Shown: one piece after another, positions 22,301-34,715 of the stretch | How positions within the stretch are numbered: the first letter of the stretch is position 1 | Layout: each line of letters opens with the position of its first letter | DNA from: Bemisia tabaci | Taxonomy: Eukaryota > Arthropoda > Insecta > Hemiptera > Aleyrodidae | Assembly: GCF_918797505.1 (NCBI RefSeq) | Contig: NC_092795.1 | Span: 19,207,131 to 19,271,130, forward strand | DNA: 64,000 bases | Direction: 5' to 3' | Program-made: the position numbers and the translations under genes | Notes under the pieces: model-generated | The model's input: the letters and a program-made list of their open reading frames with translations, nothing else | Databases searched by the model: none | What the model was told of the DNA's origin: nothing

Positions 22301-25300
22301 AATAAAGCATGAGAATAAAATTAGGTTAAGTGAAATGCAGTCAGGTTGGCTCCAGTAAAATCTGTCCTAATTATAGACGTTTTCTTGTATACCTATATCC
22401 TAACTCGAGGTCATCATATACGTCAAATGCATTCGTGTTTCTAATTATCATCGTATGTTCTGCACATCTGTTGAAACATTAAATAGGGTGTTATCGGAAC
22501 CTGGCTACTTTTATTTTGTCTTGTATAGGTAGAGCCTTGATTCACTGTTTCCCAAAGTAGGTACCAAATTTCGAAAAATGTTGAAATTCGTCAAATTTCA
22601 GGGCTCCTCAATGGCAGAGACAGCAATTTTGTTAATCCCGAAATTTTAGAAACTAAATGGGCAGCACTGTAGAGTTCATCAGTGACAAATTATGTTAGTG
22701 CTGTAAAGATAAAGATGGCACAAAGAGCATACTGTTGCAATGTATTGTATCACAACAAAGGGAAAGTAAAGAATCGCATTAATGAAAGCAGTGTGTTTTC
22801 TACCTCAACTTTCAATTGCAATTATCAGCAAACAAAATGTAATTTTTTTTTTTCTGCCATTAAGGTTCAATTTAAAAGATCTGTGCATATTTCTGCTAGA
22901 ATTTATAATTTTAGATCAATAAATTTCACCATCCAATAAATTTGTTGGGCCCTCCAAAATCTGATAAATGAATAGCTTAGTTTTGATCATGTGCAGGATA
23001 CGCCTGTCAGGAATTCAATGAATAAATGAAAACCATATTTTAACATTTTTTTCAGGGAGAATAGAAATGCAAGCATTAGAAGCTCGCAGTTTCAATTCCA
23101 CCAATGGCAATTCCTTTGGAAGTTCTTTCGCGGCTGACAATACTCATGACAGTGAAAAATGTAGTTTCAGAGAAGGGTTTAATTGCAGCGGACCAAAAAT
23201 TTCCGATAACAATGAGAGAGGAAACATGAGTAATGAGTTCAAAGGACCTGGAGTTTACATGGATAAACCAAAATTGAAAGCTAATGAAAATAAAGATCCT
23301 GCTAATAGAGTGAGTGATTTTTAATTTTTTTAACTTAGCTTATAATTTTATATGAGTACACAAAAAAGCTTGAGTTTTCCAAGATTCTATTCCTTGTCAT
23401 AGTTATGATGTACAGATGAAGTGTCATCAGTCCGAACCAATAATACTTGCTGAGGTGTGAGTAATAGAGACACTAGCATTGAAATAATTTCTTTAATGAC
23501 TTTTCCATGTTCCTTGACAAACAATGATTCATCAGAGAAGGTTTGCCAAATATTTGTTCTGTTAAAATTTCTTTTTATCCATGCGCTGTACTTTAAAATT
23601 CATTAACTTTTTCTTAAACAGTTTTTGAATACATGCAAGTGACGGCATTTGAAGGCATTTATGCAAAAAAAAACCTTTCTACTTAAGTTCAGAATCAAAT
23701 CTAATCAACCTATTTGTAGCAGTGCCTGTTTCTATTATACATATTCAAGAATCGAGTGATTTTTACTTGCAGTTTGGGGGAGGTAAAATGTTCCCTCCGG
23801 ATATTTCCATCAACCATCAGTCCTTTACCATAAACACAAGAGAAGCCATGAATGTTGTAGCAGAAATGTGGAAGAGTCCTGCAACATCTAGTGAGTATTT
23901 TTTTTTCCATGTGTCTATCTAATATCTTTCTTTAGACTTCGTATTATGTATGAGTTGGTTTGTTGGGATGCATTCTTCAACCAAAAAATCAGGTAAGCTG
24001 AAAACGCTAAATCTTGGATTGCTAGCGATGTTTAGACTGGTAGAAGAAGCGTCAGTCTTATTTCATGATTTTTTAAGATATGATAAGTATAGTTTTGAAT
24101 GTTTTTTTCAATTTTTGAGCAGCTAGGTTGATGGAATGTAGAGGCTTCCTCTAGAGATTCCATGAAAATTTTAAGAAAAACATTCAAAAGAAAAATAAAT
24201 TTCCACTTCATTACAATGGCACACCTTGATGAATTTTCTAAAAGATCAAGAATGTTAATGGTTAAATGAGATAGTACCATTGAATAATAATGAAATATTG
24301 TGAATGACAGGTCAAAAATCTCTTCGTGAAGTGAATAATCCTGTTTAATCATGCACATGAATTTTACCAATGTGTTTACGGGAAACAAAAAGAGGGAAAA
24401 ACTGTAATCCTCATTTTTTGTCCGTATCAAAGCTTTGCTTAGCATGTCATTGAGTGAAAAATTTCTTTATTGGGTGTAATCTTGAAAACTTTGCTCATCA
24501 AAACTTTCATTTGCAGAGCCAAAATTTCCTGAGCCAAAACCAGCACCAGCCAGCATTGAGGTCTACACAGATGACGATGATTTCAAAGTCCCCGCTCCAG
24601 TTAAACCAACAAAACCAGCATTTTCTTTGTATGTTGATGAAGAAGAGGAACCCGCAAATAAAGCAGGTGGTTCAAAAGATGCTGGACTTCAGTTCACCGT
24701 TTTCACAGATGAGCCTGCACCTGCTCCAGAGCCAAAAGAACCGTTGAAACTTCCTTATATCCCCTCACCTCACACTCAAGATCCTCTGCAAGAGGCTGAC
24801 GGGAAAGAGAACAACTCGCCTGTAGATTATACCGTTTCCACTGAAAAGAGGCGACTTTCAGGAACACTAGTGCCTGCTGCTGATATTCCTGTCATGGAAG
24901 AAAACAATGATAATGAAGAGGAAAATGATAACGACCAGGTTTGTTTTCTGTCTGGAAGACCCCAGTTGGCCTTCAATTTACATTTGATTTACATACACTT
25001 ACAATAGCAAGATTTGAATCAAGTACTCTTGTTTTTCATGCGAGCGGGAAATTCTAATTTTTTATAACCAATGCTGAATGAAACTATTAATATCTTTGTT
25101 GGCAGTAAATTTCAGTTATATTCATTGGGCAAATCAGAGAATTTTGAAGAGGAAATCTGGTGGCAGGGCATTGATGATGAAATTTCACTATGTCAGTTGC
25201 CCAATAACCTATGGAAAGATAGGCGCATGTTGCATGGGAGTGTCACAGAGAGCCAGAATGCGCTATACGAGTGTTGTATATGTATATAAACATAATCAGA

Positions 25301-28300
25301 ATGCTTAACCTTTTTCATAGGTACCTTGTCTCGTGGTCCACCCTGTGACTTGCATTAGTTATGCACCCATAGTTAGTTAGTTAGTTACCCATTTAGTTAT
25401 TTTTTTTTTGTGCCCTGAATTTGCGACTGAACTTTTTGGTGCATTCAAAATATGCTGCTCCAGTATTATTGGTATTCTGCTGTCTTCTCAAACATCTCAT
25501 CCAGGGCCTTGTATTTTTCCAGTTTTTGGACCGCACCAACATGACATGTAATATGACCTGCAATACCAAAGCTTTTTGTTTTGAGCTACCCTCCTCAACG
25601 CCAATGACCTCAAATTTCAAGCCGAGGACACCTCATTCAAGTCAAGCAATTAATGGGTAAGTTTAAAATTTTGGAATGCTTTGAGAAAACTGTAATTTTA
25701 CAGCACTATCTTTCCAATTCCTGAAACCAATTTATCAGGAGGGCTTTAGAAAAAAACCTCCCATCCCAAACCACACCTCTTTCTTGTAAGTAATTCAATG
25801 CCTCTAAATTTTGTCATTATATAAAAATTTGACATTTTTTCCGCCATCCTCTATTTTTTGATGATTACTCTGTATCAGTAAGACAGGTGATTGCTGACCA
25901 GTAATCTTTATCCCATCTAATGTGGCCATATTATACATTATGGAAAGAATCCACCGAAATATTCTTGAGCGGGTAAGCAAAAAAACATTTGATCACTTGC
26001 CTGCGGAGCACTTGAAACATGAAAAGGCCCTTGAATGAGGAAGGGTTGAGAAATTTCTAAGAATCGAAAGTTTTCCTCATTTTGTCTAGTCAGTTGCTGT
26101 TACAAGTAATACTAGAGCTTTGAGAAATGTATCAACAGGTCAGTAGGTTAAAAGCCTTGAGAAGCTGTAAACAAGAAGCGTGTGAACGAATTTTGTGCAA
26201 GGCAGCAAAATGGCCTCGGAAAATAGTAGTGACCTACGGCCACAAAACCCATCCATAAAAGGCGTTAAACGGTTTTAATTTAATCACTTTTTGCATTTGA
26301 GTCTAAGTTTGGCATTTTTCAAAACTGCTATGAGTTTTTCATTTTAGGATTAATAACCAATAAAGTCTGCCTGGAAATTTTACTGAATTTGGTTGGTCGT
26401 CAGATAAAAGTTCTCCACTTTTCCCTAAGAAGTTTGCTTAGTTGTCCATCCATACCAAGTCAAATATGCCTAGGCAATTTTGAGACGTTAAATGCTAAAA
26501 ACTGACTCTAAAAGTAAACAGCCACATTGTAGCATGGTTTAGTTGTTTATTTATGTATTACAACACAACATAGTCAAACGAAAAAATCTAATCAATTAGC
26601 CGCTTAGGTGTAAATTTATGCATTTACGAATTTTCTATCGTCACTTTTTTTTGCAGCTCATATTTAGGAGATTTCAACTATCCCACGACTGAACAGAAAA
26701 AAGCTATGGAGAATGATAATCTAAGTATGATACTAGAAGCATCAAAAGAGCGCTATAGCAGTTCCTCAGGAAGCTCTGCCAGCTCTGGAATCCGTACTTT
26801 ATCTTCCATGTACAGCTGTGAACGTAGAAGTCTTATGACCATCAGAGAGCGGGAAAGTAAATCGGCATTCGGTAAGTTAAAGTGACCGAAGAGAAAACAA
26901 AAATGCCTCAAAGGTAAACTGATACGCTCGGATAAATTATTAAACCCTACAAACCGATCGCAAGTAGCTGAATGTCTCAGTGAATGTTCTAGGAGTCTTC
27001 GCATAATCCAAAGAATGGCATGAGTGACAGTGGCGTGGCGTGAATGATCGATTATCGATATCTCGCCATTTAAAGCTATGGTAAAGAATCGATTACTAAG
27101 GTGTTCGCTGCGAACGCCCTGATAATCGATCTTTTTTCATAGGTTTGAGTGGTGTATCAATCGATATATCGCAAAGCACGCCATGCCTCTGATGAGTGAC
27201 TTTTACCTTAAACAGCTCCCTGGATCAAAATTCTCCTAAACTTGAGTTATTTGCTCTCTGCTTGTATCTTATTACCAGAGTCAAAATAATAATTTGAATG
27301 TACCCTTTGAATGTTGTAATGTGCTATGATTGTTTTATTAAATTAGCTGTGTGATCTATAATTTTAAGATGAATCTGAGATTCTTTTGATTTGTATCAAA
27401 CTTGCCAGGTTTGTGGTGTTTCATTCTTGTCTTTGGCGCAAGTTTTAATAGGACGCCTAAAAAAAGTGGGATTCTCAGAAAGTAGAAACATGTTGCAATT
27501 GTGTATTTAAAAGTTTGAGATCGAAACATCCTAATAAAAGTTCATATAAAGTTATATTTCTCTCAGATATCGAAACTTGATCATATGCTACCTATTTCAT
27601 TATTCCTGCAAACGTCCACTCCTGTTGATTCTGATTTCTGAAAATAACCCGTGTAGAACTCAAAATTAGACAAAATAGCCAAGCATTGCAACATATTTTT
27701 ATACTTAAAAGTGATTCTTAAATTTTCTGTCAAAAAGCCATCCTTCAAGTTCAAAGGGTACTGCCAAAACGCTGCTAAAACTTAAAATTATCTGCTATAC
27801 AGTAATTTTTTTAACACATGCATACCTCCACACAATATAACAACCTCAGATTAACTTTTATTGTTCTCTAGAACAATTTCCCACTGGAATTCCTAACATT
27901 TTTATCCAATATGACTCTTGTTCCAGGAAAAGAAATGCTTGAAGAAGAAGATGTTAAAGACCTTCAAGAAAGTATAAAGTACCTCGAAATAAGTTTACCA
28001 GAAGATATTAATCCATTCTCTGAAGAGTTAATCGAAAAACTACTAGCTAAGAAAATACATTTCCCAAGGCGGCATCATGAAATTGGATTGTGCCGAATTG
28101 AAGGAGCAGTTCCTGTTCTGAAGCAGTCCTCAACTATCACACTAGGTAATACTGTTTTGTATGATAAATGTAAAACAATCTTCGTTAAATTTAGGTATTC
28201 TTTGTATTAAAATCAAATTGGACGTGTATGAGACCCGAGGAATATATGATTTGGAATGGGATTTATGGTACCATAAAATCTGAACTGGCAGACTGTTTTG

Positions 28301-31300
28301 CCGCTCTGAGCAGGTTCTGAATGGTGCTGCCAGTGATTGCAAAAGATACTGTTGTTCGGGAATATACTCAGTTTAGCCCTTGTATTTGTTGAACAGCGGA
28401 TGAATCCACAGACTAAAGATATCAAACATCTTATTTACTCGTTTTTGCCTTGGCATATTGGAAATTAACAACAATTGTTATAACAACATCCAACAGTTCA
28501 GAGCACATCGTCTCAAAAACAAAAATAATATCTTGACCCAGGGTCGTACCAAAAAAAGCCACTTTTCCTCCAGGCAACTGATTCCTCAGGCAAATGTGTC
28601 GAAAAACTAAATAAAGGGGGCCATTGCCCCCTCCCCTTTCTCACCCCAGTTTGCCAGAAAAGTAGATATGTGAACAGAGGTGGCAGGAAAAAAAAAATGG
28701 AAAAAAGAAACATTAAGGTGAAAAACCTGGAGCTCCCCTCTCTAATGTAAACTTGTCTAAAAAGTCGACAAACAAACTTCAGAGTTGGTTACCTAAAAAT
28801 GAAGGTGTGAATTTATCTTTAAAAAATTTGTTTGTCAACTATGTTAATATGCCTTTTTGACTAATCTTAATATTGACTTGTTTAATTTTTTTCAGATGAT
28901 GAAACTTATTCCATCATCGGAGAAATTGGAAAAGGCTCATATGCAAGAGTAGTAAAAGCCACTTACGGCCGACAAAATGTTGCGTTGAAAGTTCAGAAAC
29001 CTGCATGTCCATGGGAATGGTATATTTGTAAAGAGATCCAACACCGGCTGAACAGTAAAAATATAGTATGTATCACCGTGATTTTCCAAAATTCATTAAT
29101 CTTCCCTCGAACAATATAACCAATCATTCAAGTCAAGAATAACTGTCAATCCATTTTTATATTTTTCTCTGTTCCCTATCCATCTATGAATGACATACTG
29201 CCTGTCAGAAACTTCCCCTGCCCTTCTTCTCCTAGATTTTGGGTAGTTGCTGAGGGGCTTTAATCCCTCATGATGGTGACTGATAGTGTCACCTCTAGCC
29301 ATGAAAGTCATGAAGTGTGAGGGGTGGCAAGCTGTTAAGTCATAAACATGCTGCATATTACTTTAATTCTCTATGTTCGTATTTTGAAGGAGCCACCCTC
29401 ATAGCAGATTGCTCTAATATATTTTTATTAGTAAATATTATTTCAATATTGAATACATGGCTGAACAGGAAGCAATATTACCATTAACAGTTTTTCAGTG
29501 CTATGGAGAAACACTGTACCGATATTCAAATTTACTATTTTTGGTTTTATGTTTTCGAAGACAATTTATAATTTCATATAATGCCTGAGAGAAGATACAC
29601 TGCATTTAGTTGCCTCCAAAAGAATGACAAATATTTGTACATTTTTCAGAATATTTCCGGTTTTATTTGTAAATAGTTGGTAAAATTTAAAAGTCCGTGT
29701 ACAGAACGTTTTGCCTCAGTATGTGTAAAAAATTGGAGAGAAAAAGTTTATTCTAGCACAATTTTTTCTGACAGAGAAGCAGGGATTTGATAATCTTCTT
29801 ATTTGAAATACTGCCTTTTGCTCAAAATTTCATCATGATGACCATTTTTTGCTCTAGATGTACTAACTGCCTTGATATAGCAAAAAATATGTGATCTTAA
29901 TCGCAGTTCTGCAATGAACACCCAATGGTCATCTTGCTTTTGCGGCAAATATAAAATTTTGAAGCTACTACATTCAAAATTCTTATTTTCAAGACCCATT
30001 TTAAGGTCCTTCCCATTCTTTCAAGTGATCAATCAAGAGCTGCCAGTCAGGTGGTGCCACTTTGCGTCCGTGTCTATTATTATAAAGACATAATGCAACG
30101 TTTTTCTGAAGTATGGCAGAATAGAACTTTGATGAAAATTATCTTTTCAGTTTCCAATGTCAAAGAGTAAAACAACCTAATGAATCATCAAAGTCCTCTA
30201 ATGACACTTTAAATCTTCTGATTTGATTTATCAATTCATAGTTTGTCTTCTTATTTTTCCCTCAGCTCTAATCATTTTTCTCTTGTCCTTTCTAGGCAAA
30301 GGGCTTCATGAATCCAGATACTGCATTCTTTTTCAATAATGGCAGCATTTTAGTCTCTGAATGGGCGCAGTATGGCAGTTTGTTGAATATTGTGAATGTG
30401 AACAAAGTAGTCACTGTAAGTATTTATCTAAAATTACATTCATGCTATCAATTTTCAATAAGATATTACAGGAAGCACAAGGAAAAATATGTAATGAATG
30501 ACAAAATAAACGGAAACGAAATGTAACAGTTTAGATGGCCACATCGCCGTAACCAGTTTCAGAAAACACAAAAGCAAAAAAATATGACAGCCGTTAAGGT
30601 GCCCGGTGGCCATGAACTCTTGGTTGAATGTAGGAATAACGAAAATAATCCACCTCCCAATCTTTGATCAGGTTATCTGAGCTTTTCTTTTGTCATATGT
30701 ATTTCACTGCCTTCATTTTCTTTGAAATTTAAGATGGATATGAAATGAGCTGCAAAACTTTGCAAAATATAGTGTTATATCATCTGTAAATGCACTTCCA
30801 TACAGTAAAAGTCTCTTAATTGGTTTCTGTGTCCAATGAAATTGACCAACGTTGATTGACTTGGTTTTTAAAGCTCAAGCAAATCACTTATCAAAAGAGA
30901 CCGTTGAATGAAGCTTCTCTCACTAATCATATTGCTGTCATATTAAGTTTCAAATTTGAAATGCCTCTAGGTTCAGTTTATCTGTTATCCTTCGTATTTC
31001 TAAAAATTTTAACATTCAGTGCCCTGTTAGGCCATATTTTTATAAATATTAAACATCAATTTTTCTCAAACGCAAGAAAAACTTCAACACCCAATAATCT
31101 GGCACATGGGCTGAAAAAATAAATGAACTTGAGGAAAGGAAAGTGATCATTTAAGAAATGAAGGGTAAAAATAGAATCGTAAAAAAAGCCTACTCAGTCA
31201 TATCTGTTTGCCAGGCATCAGTCTCATTGAGTCCAAAAAGTAACTTCATTTTGCATAATTATTTTTGTGAAGAATAATCTGAGCTAAGTAGTTATGTCTG

Positions 31301-32041
31301 ATTCAGTGTTTAAAAATATAAAGACACAATGACAGAATGCGCTTTATTTTGTTCTATTTCTTATTCTTCCTGTTTTTACGACAGGCCACTATCCTTCTCT
31401 TTGAAACCAAACTTTGTTAAAAATAAATCCGAACATGTCTGGTAATTACAGTATTCATTTTTCAGAACAAAATGTTACCTCTGGGTGTTGTTCTCCACCT
31501 TACTATCCAAATCTTGGACATAATCGATCACTTACACAGCTGCAAGATAATTCATGGTGATGTGAAGCCCGACAACTTTGTTCTACGCTCTGGTTTGTCG
31601 CAGTCGTTTGAGGAGCCCTCCATTCAGCTGATTGACTTTGGCCGTAGCATCGACATGACTTTGCTCCCTGAAGGCACCACTTTCTCCACTGTCGTGGAAA
31701 CTGATGGTTTTACCTGCAATGAAATGAAAGACGGCAAACGTTGGACTTACCAGACTGATTATTTTGGTATAGCAGGAACGGTTTACTTGCTCATCATGGC
31801 AAAATACATGCAAACCGTTAAGATTAACGGGGTGTGGAATCTCTCCAGCGCTTTTCCAAGATACTCACGACGGGATATCTGGGAGCCTGTTTTTTACAAG
31901 TTATTGAATGTGGAGTCATGCTCTGATTTACCGAAGTTAAGAGATATTATCAATGACCTCACGAAATACTTCCATGAAACTGACTCGTATCTTCTAAGGA
32001 CTCAGTTTTCACACTTGATGAATGTCCTGAAAAAACAGTAA
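16361..32041 (+). CDS. BUB1: Mitotic checkpoint kinase of the Bub1/BubR1 (MadBub) family
   Basis: Spindle-assembly-checkpoint kinase acting at kinetochores with Bub3, Mad1 and Cdc20/APC-C. Coding exons: 16361-16500, 17281-17485, 18757-18953, 20307-20526, 20954-21128, 21414-21568, 21957-22017, 23056-23309, 23773-23890, 24517-24938, 25523-25656, 26657-26871, 27927-28145, 28896-29065, 30296-30415, 31466-32041. They total 3381 nt, or 1126 aa, with all phases consistent. Seen: KEN box 1 (11-13, SKENIQPL); Mad3/Bub1 TPR-like region (about 45-180); ABBA-like IQVYTD (250-255); KEN2 (282-284) followed by LAAGPWN; GLEBS for Bub3 (359-383, MYCKDKIYAG, FEEIRA); CDI motif (486-505, TINTREAMNVVAEM); three more ABBA-like motifs (522-573); KEN3 (605-607); kinase domain (about 840-1126) with GEIGKGSYARV, K870, HGDVKPDN (D967, N972) and DFG (D992). 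KEN/ABBA are BubR1 traits; CDI and the intact kinase are Bub1 traits. BUB1B is the alternative name. The start is the first ATG and places KEN1 as in BubR1. Confidence 0.93.
16737..16950 (+). mobile_element. Probable tRNA-derived SINE in BUB1 intron 1
   Basis: The head (16737-16810) has tRNA-like features: an A-box-like stretch (TAGTGATTCTAGCACTGG) about 50 bp before a B-box-like GAGTTCAATTCTC at 16791-16803, close to the Pol III consensus GGTTCGANTCC. A unique body and an A-rich tail (AATAAAAAAAGAAAGG) follow at about 16938-16955. It is not a functional tRNA: no complete cloverleaf forms. Flanking target duplications were not clear. Confidence 0.55.
17728..17990. repeat. GTACTGAAAAAGTACTG-type degenerate repeat in BUB1 intron 2
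   Basis: The words GTACTGAAAAAGTACTGAA, AGTACTGCAAAAGTACTG and GGAAAGTCCGGA recur several times within about 260 bp. Some are palindromic (AGTACT). It looks like a decayed tandem or transposon end. The open frame across it (17799-18047) is a by-product of the repeats. Confidence 0.45.
18356..18692. mobile_element. Insertion of about 337 bp flanked by 13-bp direct repeats, BUB1 intron 2
   Basis: TGATATCTGCATA occurs at 18343-18355 and again at 18693-18705, bracketing DNA unlike its surroundings: a GC-rich start (GCTGCCGCCTGGCGGCCGCC at about 18401) followed by T-rich sequence. A long target duplication with no terminal inverted repeats is the mark of a retroposed (LINE-mobilised) insertion such as a SINE or truncated transcript. 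The source is not recognised. Confidence 0.55.
19332..19588. mobile_element. Inverted-repeat element in BUB1 intron 3
   Basis: The left arm (19332-19375, including AGAAAGGAACCAACCCACAT) and the right arm (19546-19588) are reverse complements with a few mismatches over about 43 bp, separated by about 170 bp. The structure is that of a small non-autonomous DNA element. No target duplication was identified. Confidence 0.65.
27028..27191. mobile_element. hAT-like MITE with 8-bp target duplication in BUB1 intron 12
   Basis: A 164-bp, nearly palindromic element starting CAGTGGCGTGGCGTG and ending in the inverse (CACGCCATGCCTCTG). The flanks 27020-27027 and 27192-27199 are both ATGAGTGA. ATCGAT words lie inside. 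CAGTGGCG-type ends plus 8-bp duplications are characteristic of hAT elements. Confidence 0.85.
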
Positions 32042-32359
32042 TATTTTTATGTTTTCTCATCACTCTCAGGAAACTCGGTGATCATCACAACTTAATCCCG
32101 GTTGAAATCCAGGTACCTTATGCTAAACGCCAGTATTTTTTTGTATACCTTTTGAATCAATTTTTGCCATTTTATTTTCTGAGTTATTAATTTATACATT
32201 GTAAAACTTGACTGTGAATATAGTTTTTAAGGCAATTTTATTGCGTACTTTTAATGATAGTTCATCATACTTTTACATTGACTGGTTTTTACTCTCATCT
32301 CTCTCAGTTCTATTCTTATGTAATATTATCTAGTAAATATGATCAGTACTGTTACAAAG

Positions 32360-32365
32360 AATAAA
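32360..32365 (+). terminator. BUB1: Poly(A) signal of BUB1
   Basis: AATAAA about 320 bp after the BUB1 stop codon (TAA 32039-32041). It implies a short 3' UTR. Confidence 0.6.
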
Positions 32366-34715
32366 AACAGCGTTGAATTGATCAGTAAAGCTGTAGAATA
32401 CTCTTACCTGTCATTCCAATTAGTTTTACCAGACTAAAAATGATTTACGTAAAATCTTTATTGTTTGAAAGACTGCCTCCCTCTTTTGAGTGACAAAATA
32501 ATTTAGCCTTTTTTTATGGTGATTTATCCTGTGTGCAAAGGACTTCCGATCTTATCTCAATTAGAAAAGCACCCGGTAATTTTTAGAGTTTGTTAAATAA
32601 TGCTCTCTACAATGTATGTACTTCTAGCATAATTTTCCATCACATTTTTCTGATGATAACTAACCTTACAACAAGATGGAGGTCAATCTTTTTATCTTTC
32701 CAACATATTTTATTGATTCTGAGGCTGGTAATTATTCCTTTCATTGCTATGCTCTCTTCTAGCATGTGTTTATTATTGTATATGAGGTTACAAAGATGCC
32801 AACAACATAAGCAAATTTTTCTGAAGGAGTAACAAAAAAGTGGAGGAAAAATCATGATCCTAATCTGTCTTAAAAAAAATTACTATTTAGAATTTCTAGC
32901 CTTACATCTAATTTGTTCTTAATTTTGTCGTGCATTGAATAAAATTCAACCAATTATTTTAACTATGAAGCGATTAGTTGTACGCAGCTGGACTAGTAAG
33001 ATGCTGGACAAGGTGTTACCACACTTTGTTTGTTGCACAGTAAAAATTTTCACAAAATTTACTTTTATCTCTATCAATCGTTGAAGTGATTCCCCTGAGG
33101 TTAGACAGTGGACAGATTTGTCTTAAATATCCCCCTCTTAAAATAAAACAAATCTTGGCAAACTTCAAATTTTGTTCCAGAGAAGGACAATGGGTCCTAA
33201 ATCCAATTTTTAAAATTTTACACACCTTGCACATTTTAACCACCCCCTCCCTCCAGATTAATCATGGACTGAACAAACTTGAGCAAAATATGCTGTTGAC
33301 TTCGTTGTTGTGTCAATAGTTTTAACTGCATTTAAAACTCTTTGAATTCTTAGAGGAACTTTCTTAAATACTCCTTTTGAAATACTCGTAATTATACTTA
33401 ATTTTTTTACTCTCTTAGCCTCAACCTGAGTTGCATGTATTTGTAATTAACCTCTCAATTTGTTCGAAATGGCTTGTTGAACATTATTTGCAGAAATTAA
33501 ATTTTTTTATAAAAAAAAAAGAAACTTTGTTCTCATCTTATTTCGTATACTCTTTCTGTGCCTCGATCTTTTATCTTGCAAAGTACATAACAATAGGGCT
33601 TTTGCGTACTGCAAGGATTCACGATTAAAATACTTTTCAGAAATGCTCGATACGCCATAGCTTGTGTCCCCATTTGAAAATGTTATTATTTTTTTTTAAG
33701 AGGGGAGGTTCTCCCCTTGTAAGCCCCCTTGAGGGGTTGTGACCACCCGAGAAGTTTCCTCCCTTGATGATTAGGACAACAGTCCTAACTGGAACATTTT
33801 TAATCAATAATTGAAAAAATTATGGCATATGGAGCATTTCTTTTGCGAGTCAAATTTTGCAAGTTACATGATGATGACTGCTTGAGCTACATGACAAATG
33901 GTGAGTAATTGAGGAGGACTTGGGTGCTATTAGGACTCTTCTCGATCTGGCAGCTCAGAATTTTCTTTTAAATTACTCGTGTCAGGTAAAAAAAACATAT
34001 GTCCTTGCAAAGAGATGGATAATCAACTCAGAATTCTTCATGATGAACGAATATCTTTGGCACATATCTCAAGATAAAGAAGTGCCCTTTGTACACCTTA
34101 GTTCTCAATTGAAGTTTTGAGATTTTGAACTCCCTTGAAATCTAGGAATAGTCGTGCATCTGAGTCATAGCACAGTCTACCCGAAAAATTTCATTTAGCT
34201 CATGATTCAGGCTACAACTTGACAGGAGGAATTTTCAATATTCTTTCTTTTTCATTTTCAAAAATTGTGAATATGCTCAGCTGATTAAAAAAAAATATTA
34301 ACAAATAGAAATCTATATTTATAACATACTTCCACTCATGAAACAAAAAAATCCTCCTGACACATTGTGATAGACATACTTAGACCCATAATGAGCCAAA
34401 AAACATTAAAATTCATTCATGAAGTCTTGAGAAATTTCCTTCACAAAATAACCATTTTTTTTTTCAATATTTTGTGGTTATAAACAATTTTTGAGGAATT
34501 TTAGTTTGAGGATACTACCCCCTCTTATGCTAAAGTTTCAAGTCAAAAGCTTAAATACGAAACAGTTTTTTTTTTTTTTGGGGGGGGGGGGAGGTGGACT
34601 ACCCCCTGAATGAGTTTTAGAAGCGCTGTTCGGAGGATAATTTTGGCGTTATGAGTGATTTGGTAGCTGTTGGAGTCGTATTGAGAAAACAACAGTTCCG
34701 TTCTTAGAAACAGAT
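32366..34715. other. Convergent spacer between BUB1 and GABARAP
   Basis: About 2.3 kb of AT-rich DNA between the facing 3' ends. It contains T-runs followed by a G-run (about 34566-34591) and short GGGG/CCCC inverted patches (33700-33760). The open frames here (for example 33086-33319 and 33431-33628) have no domain or splice support. No gene seen. Confidence 0.5.

Noticed and set aside
24032..24445. 137-codon minus-strand open frame opposite BUB1 intron 9
   Set aside because: Antisense within an AT-rich intron, low-complexity Leu/Ile/Phe/Lys composition, and no recognisable features.
27882..27926. Alternative upstream 3' splice site for BUB1 exon 13 (after CTCTAG)
   Set aside because: Using it brings an in-frame stop within about 25 codons; the AG at 27925-27926 keeps the frame open and matches the family.
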